Below are positions 8,317 through 17,305 of a DNA stretch of 64,000 nucleotides, in pieces. Within the stretch, counting starts at the first letter, position 1. Every line of letters starts with the position of its first letter. The translations under genes and the position numbers were made by a program. The notes under the pieces are model-generated. The model was not told the origin of the DNA, did not search any database, and worked only from the letters and a program-made list of their open reading frames with translations. This stretch comes from Atopobiaceae bacterium (GTDB taxonomy: Bacteria; Actinomycetota; Coriobacteriia; Coriobacteriales; Atopobiaceae), in contig JAFWKQ010000115.1 of the NCBI GenBank assembly GCA_017545665.1, positions 1 to 64,000 of the forward strand. The letters are read 5' to 3'.

Positions 8317-9408
8317 GTGATTCGTTTGTTGGACAGGAACGACGTGGCGGCACGTGAGCGTACGCGGCAGGTTATGGTGGGTAACGTGGCGGTGGGCGGA
8401 GGTGCGCCCGTAAGCGTGCAGTCCATGTGTACGACCAAGACATCCGACCCAATGCAGACGCTGGAACAGATCGGGCGCCTTGCGCAGGCTGGGTGCGAGA
8501 TCGTGCGCGTTGCGGTACCCAACGCCGATGCGTTGGATGGTTTTGAGCGCATTTGCGACGCGTCCCCGCTGCCGGTCGTTGCCGACATCCACTTTGACCA
8601 TGAGCTGGCCATCGCGTCGGCGCGTCGTGGTGCCGCCGGCTTACGTGTGAACCCTGGAAACATCGGGTCGTTTGAGCGCGTGGATGCCGTAATAGACGCC
8701 GCTGGGGAATGTGACATACCCATCCGCATTGGCGTCAATGCGGGTTCCCTTGACAAGGACGTGGACGCACGAACGGACCTTACCCTTCCGCAAAAGCTCG
8801 TGGAGAGCTGTGCCGCCTTCGTGGCACACTTTGAGGAGCGCGGCTTTGCAAACATCGTTCTTTCCGCCAAGGCGCATTCGGTTCCAGTTACCGTTCAGAC
8901 GTATAGGATGCTCTCGGAAGGTCTGCCAGAATACCCGCTTCATGTGGGCGTAACCGAGGCGGGCACGCTCAGACAAGGGACCGTGAAGAATTGCGTTGCC
9001 GTGGGTACGCTCTTGGAGGCAGGCATAGGCGATACCATGCGTCTCTCCCTCACGGCTGACCCCGTGGAGGAGGTCGACGTTGCATGGGAGCTTTTGTCGG
9101 CACTTGGCATGCGAAGGTTGCGCCCCGAGTTGGTGAGCTGCCCGACGTGCGGACGCACCCAAGTAAACCTCATTGGCATGGCCGAGGAGGTGGAGCGACG
9201 CCTGCGTGACGTGCGCGCTCCCATAAGCGTGGCCGTCATGGGGTGCGTGGTAAACGGCCCAGGCGAGGCTCGCGACGCAGATATTGGCATTGCCTGCGGC
9301 AAGGGGAGTGGCCTGATCTTCGTGGACGGCAAGCCCTTGCGCAAAGTTGCCGAGGCCGATTTGGTGGATGAGCTCTTTTTGGAGATCGAGCGCAGGTTTG
9401 GCGTATAG
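8317..9408 (+). CDS. ispG: 4-hydroxy-3-methylbut-2-enyl-diphosphate synthase
   Basis: This 363-residue iron-sulfur enzyme converts MEcPP to HMBPP, the penultimate MEP-pathway step. The N-terminal TIM-barrel begins with VMVGNVAVGGGAPVSVQSM. The [4Fe-4S] ligands Cys275, Cys278 and Cys310 (in CPTCG and GCVVNGPGEA) are intact. The GTG start abuts the rseP stop without a gap and without a strong ribosome site, so it probably depends on translation of rseP. No terminator is obvious after the gene. Confidence 0.95.
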   Translation: MIRLLDRNDVAARERTRQVMVGNVAVGGGAPVSVQSMCTTKTSDPMQTLEQIGRLAQAGCEIVRVAVPNADALDGFERICDASPLPVVADIHFDHELAIASARRGAAGLRVNPGNIGSFERVDAVIDAAGECDIPIRIGVNAGSLDKDVDARTDLTLPQKLVESCAAFVAHFEERGFANIVLSAKAHSVPVTVQTYRMLSEGLPEYPLHVGVTEAGTLRQGTVKNCVAVGTLLEAGIGDTMRLSLTADPVEEVDVAWELLSALGMRRLRPELVSCPTCGRTQVNLIGMAEEVERRLRDVRAPISVAVMGCVVNGPGEARDADIGIACGKGSGLIFVDGKPLRKVAEADLVDELFLEIERRFGV

Positions 9409-9575
9409 TGGCGTGATTTCTTAGGCCTGTTCATTTGGCACATGAATAAACGCATTGCTTGTTTTTTGGCTTGCTTCAAACATTGTGATTATAGGGTATT
9501 TGTCGCCAAGAACGATATGCATTGTTGTCGCTTGGGTAGCCTACACTTGGATGCAGCCATCTTGCTTGGAGTGAA

Positions 9576-10649
9576 ATGAGTCTTTTTCATAGCATGCGGG
9601 ACCTTCTGCTCTATGGGGGTCTTACGCAGGAACAGTTTCATATGGTGCGCGAGGACGCGGACAAGGAGAATATCAGGAGCCTGCAGGTATATGCCCCCAT
9701 CGGAAGCGTCGCATTCTGTGTGCTCTTGCTGGCGAGCACCTTCATGGGCAATATTGTTGGGCAGAATACGTTCATATACATGGGAGCATGTATTGCCATG
9801 GGAATCCTTGCCCTCGTTTCGCATGCCTGCGCTCGCTCGGAGCATCCCGACAGAAGTGTTGTGAGGATTCTTACGCATCTGTTCATGATCGTGCTCTATG
9901 TGTTTGCCATTTGCGTGTCGATGAGACACGTAGAGTACCCTGCCGTATCTTCCATCGTGTTCCTTTTGGTTACTCCATTGCTCTTCGTGTCGAGACCCTT
10001 GAGCGTGGCAATACAGACGGCTTTGGCGACTGCGGCCGTGTGCATAGCTTCCGTTGCGCTCAAGGATCCCGTTATCGCGGGCGATGACGTGTGGAATGCC
10101 ATAACGTTTGGTGGGGTGGGATTACTTGCGAACGTGTTTGTTACGCGCACGAAGTTCAGATCGCTGTATCAGGCGAACGAGATTGCCTACTTGAGCGAGA
10201 CGGACGTCCTTACGGGACTCAAGAACCGCAATTGCTATGAGTCCCGGCTCGAAGACTATCCGCGTGGCGATGCGCGCGTGCTTGTGTGCGCTTACGCCGA
10301 TGCCGATGGATTGCACGAGCTTAACAATACCAAGGGCCACGATGCGGGTGACGCGCTTGTGTGTGCCATTGCAAACGAGATGCAGAAGCTCTTTGGCGTG
10401 GAGCACACCTTTCGCATTGGTGGCGACGAGTTCGTTGGCTTTGTTCCGGATGGTGACGCGGACGATGTTCGCAGTCTCCTGAGTGACATGCGTGAGCGTC
10501 TGCTGGCTGCTGGACATCGGGTGTCGTGTGGTGCGGCGTCGGTTGAGGCTCGTACGGCCGACATGCGATTGTTGGTACGAAATGCCGAGAAAGAGATGTA
10601 TAGCCAAAAGTTCGCTGCCGGAGCTGGCAGACCGCGCGAGGAAGTTTGA
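9576..10649 (+). CDS. Membrane-bound diguanylate cyclase (GGDEF)
   Basis: This 357-residue protein has five or six membrane helices (about residues 35-190) followed by a GGDEF domain. The substrate-binding DVLTGLKNRNCYE start and an intact GGDEF (about 282-286) predict synthesis of cyclic di-GMP from GTP at the membrane. An inhibitory RxxD site before the GGDEF is not apparent. The ATG at 9576 has GGAG upstream. It is a single-gene unit separated from ispG by 167 bases, and an IS200-type element lies just after it without disrupting it. The input signal of the membrane sensor is unknown. Confidence 0.85.
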   Translation: MSLFHSMRDLLLYGGLTQEQFHMVREDADKENIRSLQVYAPIGSVAFCVLLLASTFMGNIVGQNTFIYMGACIAMGILALVSHACARSEHPDRSVVRILTHLFMIVLYVFAICVSMRHVEYPAVSSIVFLLVTPLLFVSRPLSVAIQTALATAAVCIASVALKDPVIAGDDVWNAITFGGVGLLANVFVTRTKFRSLYQANEIAYLSETDVLTGLKNRNCYESRLEDYPRGDARVLVCAYADADGLHELNNTKGHDAGDALVCAIANEMQKLFGVEHTFRIGGDEFVGFVPDGDADDVRSLLSDMRERLLAAGHRVSCGAASVEARTADMRLLVRNAEKEMYSQKFAAGAGRPREEV

Positions 10650-10665
10650 CGCCCAGGGCCGCCCG

Positions 10666-11347
10666 TTAGTCCAGTGAGAAACCCACAGGCTATGCCTGTG
10701 GTGCTAACAACGGTTTTACCCTTAACGAGCCCTTTGTAACAGATTGACCTCGCTACTAGCATATAGGACGCGGCTGGCGGGCTGCGCGTTGCAGGAGCGA
10801 GGTCAACATGGACAAGCATAGCTTATCGCACACGAGCTGGGAGTGCGTATACCACATCGTATGGATACCGAAATACCGCAGGAAGGTCCTGTACGGGGAG
10901 ACCAGGAGGGAGGTGGGAGAGATACTGCGGATGCTTGTGGACCACATGGACGGCGTGGAGATAGTGGAGGGCACGGCCTGTGTGGACCACATACACATCT
11001 GCCTGAGGATAGCGCCCAAGCACAGCGTGAGCCACGTTGTGGGCAGGCTTAAGGGCAAGAGCGCGATAGTGCTACACGAGAGGCACCCCGAGTGGCGCAA
11101 GCTGACCGGCAGGGACCGCACCCTGTGGGCGCGCGGGTACTACGTCAGTACCGTCGGGCTTAACGAGTCGATAATCCGCAGGTACATACAGCGCCAAGAG
11201 GACGGCAGCAAGATAGAGTAAGGCAAAGCCGCCCCCGTGGGGGGCCAGACGGCAACATCCACCCGCTGGCCGCGGCTACGCCGCATGTGTACTAAGCCGC
11301 TATGCGGCGTTAATAAACCCCCCGGCTATGCCGGGGGATGTTTAGTC
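10666..11347 (+). mobile_element. IS200-type insertion sequence (single tnpA, hairpin ends)
   Basis: A tnpA gene is flanked by subterminal hairpins: CCACAGGC/GCCTGTGG (10,683-10,701) on the left, and GCCGC/GCGGC (11,296-11,308) and CCCCCGGC/GCCGGGGG (11,319-11,337) on the right. All share a TAT loop within GCTATGC. TTAGTC occurs at 10,666-10,671 and 11,342-11,347 and may mark the outer limits, but the true cleavage sites are not certain. IS200/IS605 elements move as single-stranded circles and leave no target duplication. No tnpB is present. The element seems intact. Confidence 0.8.
10808..11221 (+). CDS. tnpA: IS200/IS605 family transposase TnpA (Y1 HUH)
   Basis: This 137-residue protein is a single-domain HUH tyrosine transposase. 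The HIHICL segment (about residues 61-66) gives the histidine pair, and the catalytic tyrosine lies in the C-terminal YYVSTVGLNE region. The length is typical and no frameshift is present, so activity is plausible. It acts on the single-stranded hairpins at each end of the element. The same enzyme superfamily includes the RAYT proteins that spread REP sequences, but nothing here ties this copy to the hairpin families in the window. Confidence 0.93.
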   Translation: MDKHSLSHTSWECVYHIVWIPKYRRKVLYGETRREVGEILRMLVDHMDGVEIVEGTACVDHIHICLRIAPKHSVSHVVGRLKGKSAIVLHERHPEWRKLTGRDRTLWARGYYVSTVGLNESIIRRYIQRQEDGSKIE

Positions 11348-11356
11348 ACGGTGGAC

Positions 11357-11462
11357 GGCCATGCCCCACGCCTGCGTCTGCGCGCATGCGACTCCGCGCT
11401 CGCTTTGCTCGCTCACTTCGTGAGTCGCCGCTTGCGGGCAGACGCAGGCGTGGGGCATGGCC
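11357..11462. repeat. Family S hairpin with perfect 25-bp arms
   Basis: Arms 11,357-11,381 and 11,438-11,462 are perfectly complementary. The core between them (11,382-11,437) is the reverse complement of the family S core, containing GCTCACTTCGTGAGTCGCC. The arm sequence has no resemblance to the arms at 2,288 or 36,131. It lies between the IS200 element and proS; nothing else is seen in 11,463-11,571. Confidence 0.85.
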
Positions 11463-11571
11463 GCCCATCTCTTTCGGAATCGGCGATTCTTGGGAATGGG
11501 TGAGGCCTTGAAGATGTTCCATCTGCTAGGATAGACGGGCAATCACGTCGTACAGTAGGAAGGATCGACGC

Positions 11572-13287
11572 GTGAAGACCTTTGCAAAGATGAGCACTAC
11601 ATATGCTCCAACCCTTAAGGAGGATCCCGCGGAGGCAGAGCTCGCAAGCCACAGGCTCTTGCTGCGTGCGGGCATGATCCGCAAGACTGCCGCAGGTTTG
11701 TATAGCTACCTGCCGCTCGCTTGGCGCTCCTTGCTCAAGATAGAGTCCGTCATTCGCGAGGAGATGGAGGCGATTGGGGCGCAAGAGATGCTCGTTCCCA
11801 TGGTGACGCCCGGTGAGCTGTGGCACGATTCTGGCCGTTGGGAAAAGTATGGCCCTGAGCTCATGCGTATGGAAGACCGGCACGGTCGTGAGTTTTGCCT
11901 TGGGCCCACACACGAGGAGACGTTCACCGATCTTGTACGCAATGAGCTTCGCAGCTACAAGCAACTGCCGGTAACGCTCTATCAGATCCAAGACAAATTC
12001 CGCGACGAGATGCGACCCCGCTTTGGCCTCATGCGTGGCAGAGAGTTCATTATGAAGGACGCCTACTCCTTCGATGCGGATGTCGAGGGCATGCAACGGA
12101 GCTATGAGGAGCAAAAGGATGCCTATGCGCGCATTTGCGAGCGTTGTGGTTTGCAGGCGCTTCCCGTGGTAGCCGATTCCGGCCAGATAGGTGGTGACAC
12201 GAGCGTTGAGTACATGGCCATTGCCGATGCCGGCGAGGCCGAGCTCGTGTGGTGCGACTGCGGCTTTGCCGCCGACACCGAGGCCGCGACGGCGGTCGTT
12301 ACGGTGGAGGAGGGCCAGAGCGGCGATTTGGAGAAGGTCCTCACGCCAAACTGCTCGACCATTGCCGATCTTGCCGATTTCCTGCATGTGTGCCAGGCGG
12401 GGACGCGCAAGGCACTGGCGTTGGTCACAGGCGACGGCAAGCCGGCCGTCGTGTTTGTACCCGGTGATCACGAGATGAACGACGTAAAGGCGGAGCATGC
12501 CTTTGGCGCATATCATCTTATGACTGACGAGGAGATTGAGTACTACGGCTTGGTAAAGGGCTTTATTGGGCCCGTGGGTCTGCCCGATAACGTTGCCGCC
12601 TATGCCGACAAGAGCCTGCGCACGAGCGAATGGTGGGTCGTCGGTGCCAACGAGCAGGACAACCACTACGTGCACGCACATCCCGGGCGCGACTTCCAGA
12701 TTGCCGACGACCGCTGGGTCGACGTTGTTACCGCGCAGGAGGACGACGGTTGCCCAAGGTGTGGCAAGTCCTTGCATGGCGCGCGTGGAATCGAGGTTTC
12801 GCAGGTATTCCAGCTGGGTACCAAGTACTCTGAGGCCATGGGAGCGACCTTTATGGACGAGGATGGCAAGGAGAGGCCATTCCAGATGGGTTGCTATGGC
12901 ATAGGCGTAAGCCGTACGCTGCAAGCGGTGGTGGAGCAGCATCACGACGAGCACGGTATTGTGTGGCCTGTGTGTGTGGCTCCTTACGAGGTTGAGGTTA
13001 TTCCACTCGATGCCAAGGGTGAGGTGTTCGAGGTTGCCGAGCGCATAGCGACGGCATCCGTGGAGGCCGGCCTTGAGGTGGTGTTGGACGATCGTAAGGA
13101 GCGCGCGGGGGTTAAGTTTGCCGATGCCGACCTTATGGGCTATCCCTACCAGGTAATCCTAGGCAAGCGTGGCGTGAAGAATGGCGTTGCCGAGGTAAAG
13201 GATCGTGCCACGGGGGAGCGCCAGGAGATTGCGCTCGATGAAGTGGCCTCATGGCTCGCAGATAAGGTTCTGCCGCTGCGTGCGTAA
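11572..13287 (+). CDS. proS: Prolyl-tRNA synthetase (bacterial type)
   Basis: This 571-residue class II synthetase charges tRNA-Pro. Motif 1 (around residues 60-80), motif 2 (FRDEMRPRFGLMRGREF) and the C-terminal anticodon-binding domain (from about 465) are present. The region between motifs 2 and 3 (about 225-400) is the INS editing domain that hydrolyses Ala-tRNA-Pro, marking this as the bacterial rather than archaeal type. The GTG at 11,572 has AGGAAGGA upstream. No T-box leader is visible in the preceding 100 bases. Confidence 0.96.
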   Translation: MKTFAKMSTTYAPTLKEDPAEAELASHRLLLRAGMIRKTAAGLYSYLPLAWRSLLKIESVIREEMEAIGAQEMLVPMVTPGELWHDSGRWEKYGPELMRMEDRHGREFCLGPTHEETFTDLVRNELRSYKQLPVTLYQIQDKFRDEMRPRFGLMRGREFIMKDAYSFDADVEGMQRSYEEQKDAYARICERCGLQALPVVADSGQIGGDTSVEYMAIADAGEAELVWCDCGFAADTEAATAVVTVEEGQSGDLEKVLTPNCSTIADLADFLHVCQAGTRKALALVTGDGKPAVVFVPGDHEMNDVKAEHAFGAYHLMTDEEIEYYGLVKGFIGPVGLPDNVAAYADKSLRTSEWWVVGANEQDNHYVHAHPGRDFQIADDRWVDVVTAQEDDGCPRCGKSLHGARGIEVSQVFQLGTKYSEAMGATFMDEDGKERPFQMGCYGIGVSRTLQAVVEQHHDEHGIVWPVCVAPYEVEVIPLDAKGEVFEVAERIATASVEAGLEVVLDDRKERAGVKFADADLMGYPYQVILGKRGVKNGVAEVKDRATGERQEIALDEVASWLADKVLPLRA

Positions 13288-13305
13288 GGGAATTTATTGA
13301 AATTT

Positions 13306-13381
13306 GGGGAGCGTTCCCTGGGTTTTGGCTCGATATGACGTGCTGTGCCGTCGCGTTGACCCAAGCATTGGAATGCTCCCC
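13306..13381. repeat. Imperfect hairpin after proS
   Basis: GGGGAGCGTTCC (13,306-13,317) pairs with GGAATGCTCCCC (13,370-13,381), with one mismatch. It lacks a U-tract and may serve as a weak terminator of proS. The GGGGA...TCCCC pattern links it loosely to the other dispersed hairpins. Confidence 0.55.
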
Positions 13382-13421
13382 ATATTCGTGAGATAGAAAT
13401 TCAGAAACCTGTATATTTAGT

Positions 13422-13574
13422 GGGAAATGAATGCGAGTAAAAGCCTTGAAACCAGCGGTTTTACGTTTTTGAACCGATTCATTTCCCGTTAGCTAAAATA
13501 TGCAATGGGAAATGAACTTACATGTTTTTCGGGAATCCTGCGGTTTTGCACTTTTGAACCGATTCATTTCCCAT
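13422..13574. repeat. Two related inverted-repeat units (family U)
   Basis: Unit A (13,422-13,487) and unit B (13,505-13,574) each start with GGGAAATGAA and end with CGATTCATTTCCC. Between the arms they share GCGGTTTT and TTTGAACCGATTC but differ elsewhere. They are AT-rich compared with the flanks and lie in direct tandem, 18 bases apart. No coding potential is seen. Confidence 0.75.
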
Positions 13575-13640
13575 TAGGAAATAACAATATGGGATAACGA
13601 TCGTAACGAGCGGTGAATGGCAGCCCCAATCCTGAAGGAC

Positions 13641-13820
13641 CGTTCGAATCCCCGCACCCGTGGCCGGCGCGCAAGCGGCGTCTCACGAAGTGAGCGAGCG
13701 AATCGTGTGTAGAGTTGCACCCGTGGCCGGCGCGCAAGTGGCGTCTCACGAAGTGAGCGAGCGAAGCGAGCGTGGAGCCGCATGTGCGCCGGCCACGAGC
13801 GCAGGGACACGAACGATTCG
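13641..13820. repeat. Family S hairpin with an internal direct duplication
   Basis: The segment CACCCGTGGCCGGCGCGC through GTGAGCGAGCGAA occurs at about 13,656-13,703 and again at about 13,719-13,766, differing at few bases. The outer right arm (13,784-13,820) is complementary to the left arm, through CGCCGGCCACG and ATTCGAAC. Only the second copy carries the full core. The arms differ from those of the other family S copies. Confidence 0.75.
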
Positions 13821-13876
13821 AACAGCCCGAACGGACCCGAAGCGGAGGAACGGAGGAAACTTTTTAAAAATAACGG

Positions 13877-13905
13877 TTGACCTTCGAGTCGGAATGCCCT
13901 ATATT
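13877..13905 (+). promoter_or_regulatory. Promoter of the tRNA-Ala / CAT-tRNA unit
   Basis: TTGACC (13,877-13,882) and TATATT (13,900-13,905) are spaced by 17 bases and lie 20 bases before the first tRNA. This is close to the consensus. Confidence 0.7.
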
Positions 13906-13924
13906 ATTCCTCGCACCAAGCAAT

Positions 13925-14000
13925 GGGGAATTAGCTCAGCTGGGAGAGCGCATGACTGGCAGTCATGAGGTCAGGGGTTCGATCCCCCTATTCTCCACCA
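13925..14000 (+). tRNA. tRNA-Ala (anticodon GGC)
   Basis: A 76-base cloverleaf with encoded CCA. The acceptor GGGGAAT pairs with ATTCTCC and contains the G3-U70 pair that identifies alanine tRNAs. The anticodon stem CATGA/TCATG encloses CTGGCAG, giving GGC. The T-arm is GGGGTTCGATCCCC-like. Confidence 0.95.
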
Positions 14001-14041
14001 CAAATCCTGGGCGGCGGCATTAGTCGCTGCCTTATTTTTAA

Positions 14042-14117
14042 GGGCCTGTGGCGCAACGGTTAGCGCAGGGGACTCATAATCCCTGGGTTGGGGGTTCGAA
14101 TCCCTCCGGGCCCACCA
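14042..14117 (+). tRNA. tRNA with CAT anticodon (elongator Met or Ile2)
   Basis: A 76-base cloverleaf with encoded CCA. The acceptor GGGCCTG pairs with CGGGCCC. The anticodon stem GGGGA/TCCCT encloses CTCATAA, giving CAT. Elongator tRNA-Met and the lysidine-modified tRNA-Ile2 share this loop and cannot be separated by eye. It lacks initiator features because its first pair is a Watson-Crick G-C. Confidence 0.9.
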
Positions 14118-14126
14118 TATTCTACG

Positions 14127-14159
14127 CGAGGCCAAGCAATGTGCTTGGTCTCGTTTTTT
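14127..14159 (+). terminator. Intrinsic terminator of the tRNA unit
   Basis: CGAGGCCAAGCA (14,127-14,138) pairs with TGCTTGGTCTCG (14,142-14,153), with one G-T wobble, followed by TTTTTT. Confidence 0.9.
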
Positions 14160-14254
14160 CAAAGTGCTATTCTACGGCAATAAGCAATTGGTAATATCAT
14201 TTCAAAGCAAGCCGATAACGAGGGCGTACGTATCCACCGAACTAAGGGGTACCG

Positions 14255-15059
14255 TTGAACGTGTGCAAACCTCGTGTTCTCAAAGCGATCATTTTGCTAT
14301 TGCTTGGTGTTGCGCTCACAACTGTGGTCGTACCAACCGCAGCATTTGCCCAAAAGTATTCGGAAGAGACTTCGTGTGCGAACGTATTTAGAGCTGCGCA
14401 GGACCAGAGCGTGTTCGCGCTCTCGGTGGAAACAGAGAAGACCAACACTCGCGTGGGCCGGCTACCATCGCATGAACCTGGATGACACTTGCCTTATGAA
14501 GAAGGGGCAGCGATTCTCGGTGGTGGCACAGCTTACGACCAACGAAAACGGCGCCATTATGTATCATGTTCCGGTCCATCGCGACGTAAACGAGTCGGCC
14601 ATCAAGAAGTACGGTAAGGCCGTTACCTCATATGTGACGGGCGTGGTTAACGAGGGCGAAAGCTATGTAAAAAGAGGCAATGAGTGGAAGGACTGGTCGG
14701 AGGCCATAGCGGAGGGAAAAGCGGCTGGTGCCAAACTCGAGGCGGAGGGTGTAAAAGACCTGAATGCGCCAGTCGGCAAGCAAGATGGTGCGCTAAACCC
14801 GTATTATGATTATGACAACGTTTCGCTCAAAGCCTTTGCCGATGCCGCGACTGAGGAATCTGTGGCAGCGGGAAAAGCAGAGGGGAAGGCGCAAGCAAGG
14901 CAAGAACAGACGACGTCGGTGTCGCAGGCAAAGACCCCAAAGGTCGGAGATGTGTCTGTACCCAGCGAACTGTCCGTAGGGGCGTTTGCAACAGGGATCG
15001 TGTTGCTTGGCGTTGCGTATAGCAAGTTGGACGGAGGGCGTATCAACCACCCACGGTAA
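14255..15059 (+). pseudogene. Secreted protein of unknown function, split by a one-base frameshift
   Basis: A frame starting at TTG 14,255 (or GTG 14,261), with AAGGGG upstream, encodes a signal peptide (hydrophobic residues about 10-32 ending in AAFAQ) and runs into a stop near 14,485. The frame one base over continues from about 14,456 (GYHRMNLDDTC) to 15,059 and ends with a hydrophobic helix and a short basic tail. Removing one G from the GGG run at about 14,454-14,456 joins the two into one protein of about 268 residues with a signal peptide, a polar ectodomain and a C-terminal anchor. I recognise no domain. Sequencing error, phase variation or decay are all possible. Confidence 0.6.
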
Positions 15060-15130
15060 GCAAAAGGGGTGTGCGCCCCGCAAGTATCGAAGGCGCGCGA
15101 ATCGCCACGCGTATGGATTGGAGTTACGAT

Positions 15131-17218
15131 ATGCGAACAATGGATAGCTTTCCCACCCACGAGTTGGATGGGATCAAATACAGGTGTGGCCATGTGAGTC
15201 CCTTTGGAGCAACGCTGATTAGCAACGACGCCGTGAACTTCTCGGTGTTCTCCAAGAATGCGACGGCGTGTGAGCTTTTGCTCTACCATCAGGGCGAGGA
15301 AGAGCCGTATGCCATATTGCCGTTCCCAGAGGACTTTCGCGTTGGAAACGTGTTTTCCATGATTGTGTATGGCATAAACTACGAGGAAGTGGAGTATGGC
15401 TATAGGTTCGACGGTCCCTTTGACCCCAAGGAGGGGCATTGGTTCGACAAGAGCAAAGTCCTTCTCGACCCCTACGCCAAGCTCGTTGCGGGACGTGAGA
15501 CGTGGGGTCAGCGGCCTAACAACGAAAGCTCATTCGTTCATCGCGGCAAGATAATCCCGGAGGACTACGATTGGGAGGGCGACAAGCCCTTGGAGATCCC
15601 CCTGAACGACCTCGTAATATACGAGGCGCATGTGCGGAGCTTTACCATGGGGGCGGGCGATGACGTAAAGCGCAAGGGAACCTATGCGGGGCTGATCGAC
15701 AAGATTCCGTATCTCAAGGACCTTGGCGTGAATTGCGTGGAATTGTTGCCCATTTTCGAGTTTGACGAATTCGAGAACAGCCGTGTAGTGGGAGATCAGC
15801 GCCTGTACAACTACTGGGGATACTCCACCGTCGGCTTCTTCGCGCCCAAGTCGGGCTATGCCGCGACGGGCTCCATCGGACTCGTTTCCGAGGAGCTCAA
15901 GAACATGGTCAAGCGATTCCACAGGAATGGAATCGAGGTCATGCTCGACGTGGTGTTCAACCACACAGCGGAGGGCAACGAGATGGGGCCCTACATCTCG
16001 TTTAGGGGCATAGACAACAAGACGTACTATCTGCTCACGCCAGATGGCCACTACTATAACTTCAGTGGCTGCGGTAACACCATGAACTGCAACAACGCCG
16101 TGGTGCGCAACTACATCCTGGACTGCCTGCGCTACTGGGTGAGCGTCTACCACATAGACGGTTTCCGTTTCGATCTTGCCTCCATCCTGTCCAGAGACTC
16201 TGCGGGTGCCCCCATGAGCAGCCCTCCGCTGCTCGAGGCCCTGGCGCAAGACCCCGTGCTCGGCAAGACCAAGCTCATAGCGGAGGCCTGGGACGCGGGC
16301 GGCCTGTATCAGGTGGGCAGCTTCCCCGCTTGGGGCAGATGGGCCGAGTGGAACGGCAAGTATCGCGACTGCCTGAGGCGATTCATCAAGAGCGAGGCGG
16401 AATGTGGTCCGGAGATGCTGCAGAGGATTCAGGGCTCTCCCGATCTCTACTCAAACCGCAGCGCCGAGGCAAGCATCAACTTCATCACATGCCACGACGG
16501 CTTTACCCTCTACGACATGGTCTCGTACAACGACAAGCACAACGAGGCAAACGGCGAGGCCAACTGCGACGGTGCCAACGACAACAACAGCTGGAACTGT
16601 GGCGCCGAGGGCGTTGTGGAAGACGAGGAAATCAACGCGCTGCGCAAGAGGCAGGTAAAGAACGCCGCCGCCTTGCTCTTGTTGAGCCGTGGCGTGCCCA
16701 TGATCTTGTCGGGTGACGAGTTCTGCAACTCGCAGGGAGGCAACAACAACGCGTACTGTCAGGACAACGAAATCTCATGGCTTGACTGGTCCGGCTTGAA
16801 GAAGAACGAATCCGTGCACGAGTTCTTTAAGGCGATGATCGCCCTCCGCAAGGAACACCCCGTTATGCGCACGAAGCACTTCTATACCGGCCCGAACTCC
16901 AGCGGATATCCCGAGCTTTCCTTCCACGGCCAAGAGGCTTGGATACTCGATGCCATGCAACCCTTCAACACCTTCGGCTTTATGTATGCCGAGACGGTGG
17001 CAGACCATGGTGCCAGCCAAGACTGCTTCGTGTATTGTGGCGTGAACACGCATTGGGAGCAGCAGACGTTGGAGCTCCCCACCATTCCGAGCGGGATGAG
17101 CTGGCATAAGTATGCCTATACGGCAGAGGATGCCGTAGGCGAAAACAGCGAGGTCGTTGGGAGCTTTACGCTCATGCCCAGAAGCCTTGTGGTGTTGGTG
17201 GGACGGCAAGGGGCGTAA
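15131..17218 (+). CDS. Glycogen debranching enzyme / isoamylase-type (GH13)
   Basis: This 695-residue enzyme hydrolyses alpha-1,6 branches of glycogen or related glucans. An N-terminal CBM48-type beta-sandwich (about 15-110) is followed by the catalytic barrel. The three GH13 acids are visible: Asp348 in GFRFDLAS, Glu385 in LIAEAWD and Asp456 in TCHDGF. DVVFNHT is conserved region I. The length and layout match GlgX/TreX. The ATG at 15,131 has GGAG 8 bases upstream; earlier in-frame starts (15,071, 15,113) lack a well-placed site. No other glycogen genes are nearby, so its exact substrate is not certain. Confidence 0.88.
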   Translation: MRTMDSFPTHELDGIKYRCGHVSPFGATLISNDAVNFSVFSKNATACELLLYHQGEEEPYAILPFPEDFRVGNVFSMIVYGINYEEVEYGYRFDGPFDPKEGHWFDKSKVLLDPYAKLVAGRETWGQRPNNESSFVHRGKIIPEDYDWEGDKPLEIPLNDLVIYEAHVRSFTMGAGDDVKRKGTYAGLIDKIPYLKDLGVNCVELLPIFEFDEFENSRVVGDQRLYNYWGYSTVGFFAPKSGYAATGSIGLVSEELKNMVKRFHRNGIEVMLDVVFNHTAEGNEMGPYISFRGIDNKTYYLLTPDGHYYNFSGCGNTMNCNNAVVRNYILDCLRYWVSVYHIDGFRFDLASILSRDSAGAPMSSPPLLEALAQDPVLGKTKLIAEAWDAGGLYQVGSFPAWGRWAEWNGKYRDCLRRFIKSEAECGPEMLQRIQGSPDLYSNRSAEASINFITCHDGFTLYDMVSYNDKHNEANGEANCDGANDNNSWNCGAEGVVEDEEINALRKRQVKNAAALLLLSRGVPMILSGDEFCNSQGGNNNAYCQDNEISWLDWSGLKKNESVHEFFKAMIALRKEHPVMRTKHFYTGPNSSGYPELSFHGQEAWILDAMQPFNTFGFMYAETVADHGASQDCFVYCGVNTHWEQQTLELPTIPSGMSWHKYAYTAEDAVGENSEVVGSFTLMPRSLVVLVGRQGA

Positions 17219-17305
17219 ACGCGTTTTCGAACTGTGTGGTTAGTGGTGCTATGCTAGGAGCTGTGTTGGGTTAGGCAAACTACTAGAATACGAGGCGAGG
17301 TTGCT

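Noticed and set aside
10666-11347. IS200 element as the source of the hairpin families
   Set aside because: Its end hairpins (GCTATGC loops) share no sequence with families S, T or the GGGGA-tip units, so no link can be claimed.
11463-11571. T-box riboswitch upstream of proS
   Set aside because: No TGGNACCGCG-type antiterminator sequence and too little room between the repeat and the start.
11413-12954. 513-codon open frame antisense to proS
   Set aside because: The sense frame is a complete prolyl-tRNA synthetase; the antisense product shows no family pattern.
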